Shown: positions 1 through 6,511 of the stretch, piece by piece
Numbering within the stretch: the stretch's first letter is position 1
Layout of the letters: every line of letters starts with the position of its first letter
Assembly: GCA_018060635.1 (NCBI GenBank)
Contig: JAGOVR010000034.1
Span: 1-13,396, forward strand
DNA: 13,396 bases
Reading direction: 5' to 3'
From: Bacteriovoracaceae bacterium
GTDB lineage: Bacteria; Bdellovibrionota; Bacteriovoracia; Bacteriovoracales; Bacteriovoracaceae
Position numbers and translations under genes: made by a program
The notes under the pieces: model-generated
The model's database searches: none
The model's input: the letters and a program-made list of their open reading frames with translations, nothing else
Told to the model about the DNA's origin: nothing

Positions 1-4
1 AAAA

Positions 5-565
5 ATGACAAAGCTCATTCCTATAGAAAAAATTTTTACCCGCGGAGATGTTTTAGAACTATTTAATAACAATCGTCACATTACTTATGAAGAAAAAAAT
101 AAAAATATCTATGTGTCTTTTATAACCGAATCTGGCAAAACAGCTATTAAGCTTAATATGTTAAGAACAAATGAAGGAAGTCTGACTCTAACTAAACTAC
201 AATTTATAGAAAAAAATGCGAGTGCGTCTGAACTTCATCAAATAATGAATAATGTAAAACAATTAGGATCTGATGTTTATTATGCTGTAAAAGAAAGTCT
301 GCGTGCTTACCAAAAACGCCATCAAGATGGCCTCATTGAATCTCATATAAAATTCTCTCTTGCCTACGCTTTTAACTCTCTTATCCCTAAGTGGGCCGAT
401 AAATTAACTCATCCCATTGATCGTTTAGCTGGAATTGCAGAATTACCCTATATAAAAAGAGTTCATAGCGATGAAGACAAACTTATTGTTCGGTTTAAAG
501 GAGGAGCCATCATTTCTCAAGGGAAACTTAAACTTAATTGTTTAACCCAGCAGTTTACCAAATAG
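5..565 (+). CDS. Uncharacterised protein, start possibly outside window
   Basis: I do not recognise this 186-residue product. It is a mixed-charge, probably soluble protein with no evident signal peptide, membrane segment, cysteine-rich site or nucleotide-binding loop. The middle (about residues 75-115) looks helical and rich in Lys, Gln and Glu. The C-terminal part alternates charged and hydrophobic residues (KLIVRFKGGAII), suggesting beta strands. The first ATG lies four bases from the window edge and the frame is open to the edge, so neither the ribosome binding site nor a longer N-terminus can be checked. Its TAG stop lies inside the end of the convergent M13 peptidase gene, an 11-base overlap. 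Codon choice resembles the neighbouring genes. The unbroken frame supports a real gene; the function is unknown. Confidence 0.7.
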   Translation: MTKLIPIEKIFTRGDVLELFNNNRHITYEEKNKNIYVSFITESGKTAIKLNMLRTNEGSLTLTKLQFIEKNASASELHQIMNNVKQLGSDVYYAVKESLRAYQKRHQDGLIESHIKFSLAYAFNSLIPKWADKLTHPIDRLAGIAELPYIKRVHSDEDKLIVRFKGGAIISQGKLKLNCLTQQFTK

Positions 566-2510
566 AAACTCGTTCTTTCTTCGGTAAAAACATTTTATCC
601 CCTGCTTTACACTGATAAGCTTCTTGAAAACCATCTATATGTTTCATCACAATACTGGGACGCTCAGGAGGCTGAGCATGAGGATCAGTTTTAAGTCGAA
701 GTTCTCTCTCGGAAGGTCGAGCTACCGCACACCAAACTCTTGTAGCCTGTAAGAAAAATTTCTTTTTATCTTCAACACTTCCTGTGCCACTTGGAAAGGC
801 GGCCTCATAAGCGAAGTTGAGTCCTGTGAGATCACCAATATTTTCTCCTTGAGTAAGTTCAGGATTATGCCAAGCTTCTGCAAAAAATTTCTTAAGAGCT
901 GAACCTCTCTCTTGAAATTTTTTAATATCACTATCACTCATCCACTGCTTGAGAGCTCCTTTAGCATCAAATTTTGCTCCTTGATCATCAATAGCGTGAC
1001 CTAACTCGTGCCCTACCACAAAACCGACCGCACCTAAATTTTCAGCGGCCGAGAGAGTTTCATCATAAAAAGGATATTGTAAAATACCTATGGGCATTAC
1101 AAACTTATGATCGGAAGAACTATAATAAGCATTCACAATCAGTGGATTCATTGACCACTCTTTCTTATTTCTTTTTTTACCAAGTTCACTAAGCGTCTTA
1201 TCTGTTACCACCATAGAATAAATTCTATTATTTTCAATATAACGATCAGGGAAGTAACTGGCAGGTAAGAGAAAATCCCATTCCTCTTCTGAATCTGGAC
1301 TCACGACTTGATAACTCACATTCTGCATTTTTTGAATAGCACCTCGGCGTCCCTTGGGGCTTAGCCATTTATTTTTTTGTAACTGTACTAACATAGATTT
1401 TCTAACTTTCTCCAACAGAGAGACAAATTTTTCTTTAGAAAAGTGGGGGAATAAAATGGGCAACATACTCTCATCCACTTCTTTAGAAAAATGAGACATC
1501 ACTTCTTTAGAACATTCTTCTTTCAACTCACTACGATTCGCAGGCCCACCTAAATATTTGTGCTTTAAATTAAAACCTATCTTAAAAAAATCTGGATACG
1601 CTTGATCTAAAACAGGTGCTAATGCATAAAAAAGATAAAGGTCTTTAAGTGTTTCCAGTGGTGTTTTTTGCAAGATCTCCTGAAAAAAATCATAGGACTT
1701 AGGCACCATATGGCGAATAAGGGTTTCCGCAGGAACTCTTTTTAAAACATCTTGGAGATAAAAAGAAGGATACTTGTTAATTAAATCCTGTCTGGAAATC
1801 TGTGTGGATTGACTCCAAAGCTCTCTCCATTCTTCAGGTAAAGGATAAATGTCTGCATATTTTTTTTCTAATGTTAAAACCTCTTGCGCTCTGCTGGTTG
1901 GAGAAGAAAATCCTAATATTTGAAAAAATTCTGTAGCAAAGACAAGATACTCTTTCATGAGTTCTGCATTTTGATAATACTTGCGATGAGGCAAAGAAAG
2001 AAAATCTGGAACAATGATAAAATCATTGAAATCTGAATTTTTTAAATTAGCATCAGTCCCAATTGAAAAGAAGGTTGGATCTCCTGTAATAATATTTTTA
2101 CCTAGAAATTTCTGAAACTCTACATGAGTTTTAATAGCGTCCATTTGATTTTTTAACTTTTTGATATATTCATTTTCTTCATGACCTCTAGCTTTAACAT
2201 CTAAACAGGCAAGGTAGTTTTGTTGCACCATAGTTAAACGAGGAGAAGCTTCTTTTTTATTTTTAAGTTCTTCAAAAAAAGTCATTTTCTTTTTCAAAAT
2301 TCTTTCACTGGAATCATTAAAGGCAAAAACATGGCGACTACGATCTTCTCGCAACTCAAACGAATCAATCACATTGGAACAGGCATAGGCATAAAAATCG
2401 TCACAAGGATTAATCTGTGTATTTATGGGAAATTCTCTTCGGTCAGGAATGTCACTGGATTTGGCCATAACACCCATAGAAAATAATGCTAAAAGAATAA
2501 ATCGCAACAT
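555..2510 (-). CDS. Secreted M13-family zinc metallopeptidase (neprilysin/PepO-like)
   Basis: This is an exported zinc endopeptidase of the M13 (neprilysin/PepO) family, which normally cleaves peptides. With the start at 2510 it has 651 residues, a usual family length. It opens with a short signal peptide (MLRFILLALFSMGVMA, cleavage likely after residue 16), followed by the M13 N-terminal motif PCDDFYAYAC. The substrate-binding stretch NAYYS is near residue 460. The zinc site HELGH is at 501-505 within GHELGHAIDDQGAKFD. The third ligand is Glu556 in ENIGDLTGL, and DPH near 608-610 matches the transition-state His region. An upstream ATG at 2537 is possible, but ATG 2510 has GGGAG six bases ahead and places the signal peptide at the N-terminus. 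It is the last gene of the selD-mnmH operon, 10 bases after mnmH, with no obvious functional link. The C-terminal CxxW of neprilysin is replaced by RVSIW. Confidence 0.93.
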   Translation of the reverse strand: MLRFILLALFSMGVMAKSSDIPDRREFPINTQINPCDDFYAYACSNVIDSFELREDRSRHVFAFNDSSERILKKKMTFFEELKNKKEASPRLTMVQQNYLACLDVKARGHEENEYIKKLKNQMDAIKTHVEFQKFLGKNIITGDPTFFSIGTDANLKNSDFNDFIIVPDFLSLPHRKYYQNAELMKEYLVFATEFFQILGFSSPTSRAQEVLTLEKKYADIYPLPEEWRELWSQSTQISRQDLINKYPSFYLQDVLKRVPAETLIRHMVPKSYDFFQEILQKTPLETLKDLYLFYALAPVLDQAYPDFFKIGFNLKHKYLGGPANRSELKEECSKEVMSHFSKEVDESMLPILFPHFSKEKFVSLLEKVRKSMLVQLQKNKWLSPKGRRGAIQKMQNVSYQVVSPDSEEEWDFLLPASYFPDRYIENNRIYSMVVTDKTLSELGKKRNKKEWSMNPLIVNAYYSSSDHKFVMPIGILQYPFYDETLSAAENLGAVGFVVGHELGHAIDDQGAKFDAKGALKQWMSDSDIKKFQERGSALKKFFAEAWHNPELTQGENIGDLTGLNFAYEAAFPSGTGSVEDKKKFFLQATRVWCAVARPSERELRLKTDPHAQPPERPSIVMKHIDGFQEAYQCKAGDKMFLPKKERVSIW

Positions 2511-2516
2511 AAGGAA

Positions 2517-2521
2517 CTCCC
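2517..2521 (-). promoter_or_regulatory. Ribosome binding site setting the M13 peptidase start
   Basis: The minus strand reads GGGAG here, followed by a six-base spacer and ATG at 2510-2508. It overlaps the last base of the mnmH stop codon. It supports ATG 2510 over ATG 2537, which lies inside mnmH and would put nine polar residues ahead of the signal peptide. Confidence 0.7.
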
Positions 2522-3615
2522 TATTTTTTAAAATCATTATATATTTTTATGACCTGCTCTACTGCCTTTAGCAATGAGACATACTCTACCTTAGCTTTTG
2601 CCTCTTTTTTCATTCTTCGATAATTTTTATCATAATATTCTAACAAAATTCTTTGTAAAAAGTCGGCATATTTTTTTTCTTTAATCAAATTTTTATATTG
2701 CTGTAACTTTTCACCACCTAAAACTCTCTTGAGATACTCCAATGCATGGGAAATTTCTTGCGCCGCCTGAGGATGACTCAAAGGGAAATATTCCTCCTGC
2801 AGTCGTTGAATCCGTAAAGGTAAAGAACAGGATATTTCAATATGCTCTTCTTGCGCAATCGCTTGCATGAGAGTAGGAGGAATCACAAAATTTCCAATTT
2901 TGCGACTTTCGGCCTCTGCCAAAAAGATAATTTTCTTTCCGTGTTGAAAATAAGGAAGCATTTGCAAATACAGATGACTTTCAAATTTTTCCTGCGATGA
3001 AGGCAGATTTATTCCGCGATTTTTGAAACGGACTTCTCCAAAAACAGAAGACGCATGACCTGCCGCTTTTTCTATATGTAAAACAGGAATTTCTGGATAA
3101 TTTTTTTGCAACAATTCTAAGAGTTCTGATTTGCCTACTCCAGTTAGTCCTGACAAAGTGAGTACGTTTATCTTTTCAATATAAAGAGCTTGATAAACTC
3201 TTGTTCGAAAAGCTTTTTGTCCCCCTTGCAAAAAAACGGCATCAATTCCTTTTTGTCTTAAAAGATGGGCCACATAACGACTACGCCCTCCTCCTCTCCA
3301 ACAATAAATAATAACTTTTTTTTGTCCTGCAAAAGCCCGTAAAAAATCTGCTTCTTTTTTTTGAGCATATTCATAGGCCATGGAGATAGCTTTTTCTTTT
3401 GATACGTGTTTGTAACAAATTCCTACCTGTCGTCTTTCTTCATCATCCAAAATAGGAACATTTAAACTTGTGGGGATAGCATTTTGGTAAAATTCTTGAG
3501 GCGAGCGAACATCAAAAATACTCATTTCTTGCTGTTGTAGCGATTCTAGAAATTCATCTATACCTAAATGAGGCCCCAGAGGTGCAATATCTTCTAATCT
3601 TAGGGAAGCTGTCAT
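2521..3615 (-). CDS. mnmH: tRNA 2-selenouridine synthase
   Basis: MnmH (SelU/YbbB) replaces sulfur with selenium at the 2-thiouridine wobble position of Lys, Glu and Gln tRNAs, using selenophosphate and passing through a geranylated intermediate. The protein has 364 residues, the same length as the E. coli enzyme as I recall it. An N-terminal rhodanese domain (about 15-140) carries the catalytic loop CWRGGGRSR with Cys105. A P-loop domain follows, with Walker A GLTGVGKS at 156-163. The C-terminal part is helical and Lys-rich, consistent with tRNA binding. The start codon overlaps the selD stop (ATGA, bases 3612-3615), so the enzyme is translationally coupled to the gene that makes its selenium donor. 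This context confirms the assignment. Confidence 0.96.
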   Translation of the reverse strand: MTASLRLEDIAPLGPHLGIDEFLESLQQQEMSIFDVRSPQEFYQNAIPTSLNVPILDDEERRQVGICYKHVSKEKAISMAYEYAQKKEADFLRAFAGQKKVIIYCWRGGGRSRYVAHLLRQKGIDAVFLQGGQKAFRTRVYQALYIEKINVLTLSGLTGVGKSELLELLQKNYPEIPVLHIEKAAGHASSVFGEVRFKNRGINLPSSQEKFESHLYLQMLPYFQHGKKIIFLAEAESRKIGNFVIPPTLMQAIAQEEHIEISCSLPLRIQRLQEEYFPLSHPQAAQEISHALEYLKRVLGGEKLQQYKNLIKEKKYADFLQRILLEYYDKNYRRMKKEAKAKVEYVSLLKAVEQVIKIYNDFKK

Positions 3616-4679
3616 AAATCCACGACAATAGTGCCTGCGGGTTTATCCATTGACGAAGGAAGAACTTGTCCAATAATAGTAGCTTTTTCATCCCCTGCTG
3701 ATCTTAAAGTTTTTTCTAAAAGAAGGGCCTCTTTTTCTGCCACACAAATAAAAAGACCTCCTGATGATTGTGGATCAAAAAGAAGTGCTGTTATTTCAGG
3801 GGATAGTTCTGGATGGAGTCGTAAAAAAGCTTCGGTATAGCGACGATTTGCTTGCGCTCCTCCTGTGACAAATTCATTTTGCACAGCCCAAGTGGCCCCT
3901 TTAAGTAAGGGAAGATTTTGAGCACTTAATTTTAAAGCCACTCCACTGGCCAAAGCCAACTGCATAGCGTGCCCCATAAGTCCAAAACCTGTAATGTCAG
4001 TACAGGCATGAGTTTTATACTTCAGCATGAGAGAGGAAGCACTTGCATTAAGCCTCGTCATCGATTCAATGAGTCCCTTATAATATTCTGGATTCAAATT
4101 TCCACGCTTGATCGCAGTATTTAAAACTCCTGTGCCCAAAGCTTTGGTTAAAATAATGACATCTCCTGCTTGGGCATGAGCATTAGTTTTAATATCACGA
4201 GGGTGAATTTTTCCTGTGACTGCTAAACCATAAATCATTTCACTTATATTAATAGAGTGGCCTCCTAGCAAAGCGCAATCCGCTTTTTGCAACGCCGCAT
4301 TTCCTCCTTGTAAGATTTCTCTCAGTATTTCTGCTCCTAAATCGATGGGATATCCCACCAAATTAAGTGCACTCATGGGAATACCACCCATAGCGTAAAC
4401 ATCACTTAGGGCATTGGTTGCCGCTATCTGACCATACAGAAAAGGATCATCCACTACGGGAGGGAAAAAATCGGTAGTTTGAACCAAAGCTAAATCATCT
4501 GATAACTTAAAAACCCCTGCATCATCAGAGCCTGAAAAGCCTACAAGCACTTGTTGAGCACTGGAAACCTGAGGCCAGACAATTCCTTGCAGAGCTTCTT
4601 TTAGCAGTTCAGGTGGGATTTTAGCGGCACAACCTGCACATTTCACTTTTTGAGTTAACCTGATCTTTTCTTCTTGCAT
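3612..4679 (-). CDS. selD: Selenophosphate synthase (selenide, water dikinase), Cys form
   Basis: SelD makes selenophosphate from selenide and ATP, releasing AMP and phosphate. The 355-residue protein has the catalytic pair in AGCAAK at Cys17 and Lys20, the same numbering as E. coli SelD. The active-site residue is an ordinary Cys codon, so this is not the selenocysteine form. Further family motifs are SDDAGVF, TTDFFPP, AATNALSDVYAMGG, LGGHSI and DPQSSGGLF, covering the ATP- and magnesium-binding AIRS-type fold. The gene leads a minus-strand operon and has AGAGG five bases before its ATG. It overlaps mnmH by four bases. No selA, selB or selC is visible here, so the local context points only to selenium in tRNA. 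Confidence 0.97.
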   Translation of the reverse strand: MQEEKIRLTQKVKCAGCAAKIPPELLKEALQGIVWPQVSSAQQVLVGFSGSDDAGVFKLSDDLALVQTTDFFPPVVDDPFLYGQIAATNALSDVYAMGGIPMSALNLVGYPIDLGAEILREILQGGNAALQKADCALLGGHSINISEMIYGLAVTGKIHPRDIKTNAHAQAGDVIILTKALGTGVLNTAIKRGNLNPEYYKGLIESMTRLNASASSLMLKYKTHACTDITGFGLMGHAMQLALASGVALKLSAQNLPLLKGATWAVQNEFVTGGAQANRRYTEAFLRLHPELSPEITALLFDPQSSGGLFICVAEKEALLLEKTLRSAGDEKATIIGQVLPSSMDKPAGTIVVDL

Positions 4680-4785
4680 AGGAACCTCTTTTTGATAATT
4701 AAAAATACAGCAATGTTTTTCCTTTAAAAATAATTATTTAGTTCTATAATAAAAAAAGATTAATTTTATTTTCTAAGGATCCTGT
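4680..4785. other. Divergent intergenic region between selD and the minD-like gene
   Basis: This 106-base AT-rich spacer separates two operons read outward. It holds the selD ribosome binding site (AGAGG on the minus strand, near 4685-4689), the TATAAT described separately and AAGGA at 4775-4779 before the TTG start. I see no strong hairpin, riboswitch-like fold or clear operator. Confidence 0.6.
4722..4750 (+). promoter_or_regulatory. Candidate sigma-70 type promoter for the minD-like operon
   Basis: A perfect TATAAT hexamer lies at 4745-4750, about 35 bases before the TTG start of the MinD-like gene. A weak -35 match (TTTAAA, 4723-4728) sits 16 bases upstream. The surroundings are very AT-rich, so chance matches are likely. 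The same bases read TATTAT on the other strand and might also serve selD. Confidence 0.4.
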
Positions 4786-4788
4786 TTG
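4775..4788 (+). promoter_or_regulatory. Ribosome binding site and TTG start codon
   Basis: AAGGA at 4775-4779 is followed after six bases by TTG at 4786-4788. An ATG at 4796 is in another frame. The first in-frame ATG codes residue 32, immediately after the P-loop Lys-Ser, and would destroy the ATPase site. TTG is therefore the best supported start. Confidence 0.75.
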
Positions 4789-5712
4789 TTTACACATGAG
4801 AGCGAAAATCATCCCACTTCTAAAAAACGTCCTCCTATTTGGGCCGTAGGTGGCGGAAAGGGAGGTGTTGGGAAAAGTATGGTTACGGCCAATCTTTCCT
4901 TAAGTCTAGCTTTGCTGGGAAAAAAAGTTGTTTGTATTGATTTAGACTTAGGAGGTGCCAATCTACACACCTGCCTAGGAGTAGGTATTCCCGAACTGAC
5001 ACTTTCTGATTATCTTAACAAGAAAGTAAAATCCATGAAAGATTTACTCACTCCCACTCTTTCTCCTAATCTTTGGATGATTAGTGGTGCTCAAGATGAA
5101 CTGGGTATTGCAAATCTTAAGCATTTGCATAAAAACAAAATTCTTGCCAGTCTTTCGGAACTAGATGTGGATTATATTATTCTGGATTTAGGAGCTGGGA
5201 CTTCTTTTAATACTTTAGATTTTTTTCTTACAGCAGATAAAGGAATCCTCACTATCCTGCCTGAACCAACTTCTATCGAGAATACTTACCGTTTTATCAA
5301 AGCCGCCTATTATCGTAGACTAAAAACCATGGAAGAGCTCTTAGATATTGAACCGCTCCTGAATCAAGTGATGAATAGCAAAATGTCTGCCTCTCTTTCG
5401 CCTGTAGATATGATCAAAAAAGTAACAGAACTTAATCCTGAGATGGGAGAAAAGCTGTCTCAAGAAATTACAAAATTCCGCCCTCACCTCATTATGAATC
5501 AGGCCCGTAGCCAAGCTGACATTGATATTGGCTTTTCTATTAAAACTATCTGTAAAAAATATTTTGGTATTGATTTAGAATATTTAGGTTACTTGGATTA
5601 CGATGCATCCGTCTGGCAAAGTGTGAAAAAAAGACGACCTCTTATCATGGAATTCCCACATTCTAAACTTGTGGTAAGCTTTGATAGAATAATACAGAAA
5701 CTTATAACTTAA
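4786..5712 (+). CDS. MinD/ParA-family P-loop ATPase (FlhG-like)
   Basis: This is a 308-residue deviant Walker A ATPase of the MinD/ParA/FlhG group, which positions cell structures by nucleotide-dependent dimerisation, often on the membrane or nucleoid. The P-loop GGGKGGVGKS spans 22-31, with signature Lys25 and catalytic Lys30. The switch motif DLDLGGANLHT starts at Asp52, and the Walker B-like DLGAGTS starts at Asp134. The extreme C-terminus (SKLVVSFDRIIQKLIT) could form an amphipathic helix like the MinD membrane anchor; this is inference. No N-terminal FlhF-activating DQAxxL motif is visible and no flagellar or min genes are nearby, so I assign no symbol. It leads a six-gene operon, and the J-like/HTH gene follows closely, a pairing I recall from delta-type proteobacteria. 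Confidence 0.9.
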   Translation: MFTHESENHPTSKKRPPIWAVGGGKGGVGKSMVTANLSLSLALLGKKVVCIDLDLGGANLHTCLGVGIPELTLSDYLNKKVKSMKDLLTPTLSPNLWMISGAQDELGIANLKHLHKNKILASLSELDVDYIILDLGAGTSFNTLDFFLTADKGILTILPEPTSIENTYRFIKAAYYRRLKTMEELLDIEPLLNQVMNSKMSASLSPVDMIKKVTELNPEMGEKLSQEITKFRPHLIMNQARSQADIDIGFSIKTICKKYFGIDLEYLGYLDYDASVWQSVKKRRPLIMEFPHSKLVVSFDRIIQKLIT

Positions 5713-5728
5713 TGTAGAGATAATGATC

Positions 5729-6511
5729 ATGAATGATAATAAAAATTATTATGAAATTTTAGAAATACCCGTAGATGCAACTCATGAAGAAATTAGCAGA
5801 GCTTATCAAAAAGCTAAAAATAGTTATTCTGGTAGTAGTTTGGCTCTGTATTCTTTACTAACTGAAAGTGAATGCAAAGAAATTTTAGAATCTATCGAAG
5901 AAGGTTATTCTATCTTAGGTCAACCCTCCAAAAGAAAAGAATATGATCGTATTCGAGGACTGACCCTCGCTAAAAAAAATACTCTCACTAAAGATGAATT
6001 TACTTTTGGAGAAGATTTAACGACCCAAGAAAGTGATATGGCTTATGGTCTTTTTGCTGAGGAAAAAGTTGCGCCTAAAGTAGTAGCTACTCCTGTTGCC
6101 AATGCTTTTTCTTTTAAAGAAAGTGAAAAAGTATCAACACCTGCTAGCTCCGACAATTTTCAATTCAACCGTAGTGATGTTTTTGTTTCTAACCTCACCG
6201 CAAAACATCAATTTAATTTGCAATACGAAGTTAATCCTCAATTTGAAAAAGAGATTGCAAACTCCCAAGACTTTAATGGAGAAATCTTACAAAAAATTAG
6301 AGAATATAAGAATGTTTCCCTAGAACATTTATCTGATATCACTAAAATTTCAAAAACACATTTACGCAATATTGAAAGTGAGAACTTTAAGAATTTACCC
6401 GCTATGGTTTATACTCGTGGTTTTATTGTTTTGTACGCAAAGTATTTAAAACTACCTGTGGATCATGTTGTTAATTCTTATATGATCCGTTTCAAATCCT
6501 TTAAGAAATGA
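5729..6511 (+). CDS. J-like domain plus RodZ-type HTH protein
   Basis: This is a two-domain protein of 260 residues (262 if started at 5723). The N-terminal J-like domain spans about residues 6-74 (YYEILEIPVDATHEEISRAY ... YSILGQPSKRKEYDRIRG). The HPD tripeptide needed to stimulate DnaK is missing; the loop reads NSYSGSS instead. A low-complexity Ser/Phe/Lys linker (about 80-175) follows. The C-terminal domain is a helix-turn-helix of the HTH_25/RodZ cytoplasmic type (ILQKIREYKNVSLEHLSDIT and ENFKNLPAMVYTRGFIVLYAKYL). Unlike RodZ it has no transmembrane helix, so it should be cytoplasmic. ATG 5729 has GAG nine bases ahead, whereas ATG 5723 has it only about three bases ahead; both are weak. 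It lies 16 bases after the MinD-like gene and its TGA overlaps the rluD ATG. A scaffold or adaptor role is a guess. Confidence 0.85.
   Translation: MNDNKNYYEILEIPVDATHEEISRAYQKAKNSYSGSSLALYSLLTESECKEILESIEEGYSILGQPSKRKEYDRIRGLTLAKKNTLTKDEFTFGEDLTTQESDMAYGLFAEEKVAPKVVATPVANAFSFKESEKVSTPASSDNFQFNRSDVFVSNLTAKHQFNLQYEVNPQFEKEIANSQDFNGEILQKIREYKNVSLEHLSDITKISKTHLRNIESENFKNLPAMVYTRGFIVLYAKYLKLPVDHVVNSYMIRFKSFKK

Noticed and set aside
722..937. 71-codon open frame on the minus strand
   Set aside because: It is an alternative frame inside the conserved C-terminal domain of the M13 peptidase gene.
3631..3840. 69-codon open frame on the plus strand
   Set aside because: It lies wholly within selD on the other strand, has no ribosome binding site and resembles no family.
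3612..4679. Possible selenocysteine codon in SelD
   Set aside because: The active-site position is a normal Cys codon and the frame has no internal TGA.
4680..4785. Riboswitch or structured leader
   Set aside because: The spacer is short and AT-rich, with no stable hairpin or recognisable aptamer motif.
4796..4798. ATG near the start of the MinD-like gene
   Set aside because: It is out of frame with the P-loop protein, so it cannot be the start.
6096..6323. 75-codon open frame on the plus strand
   Set aside because: It is a shadow of the linker region of the J-like/HTH gene, with no SD and implausible composition.
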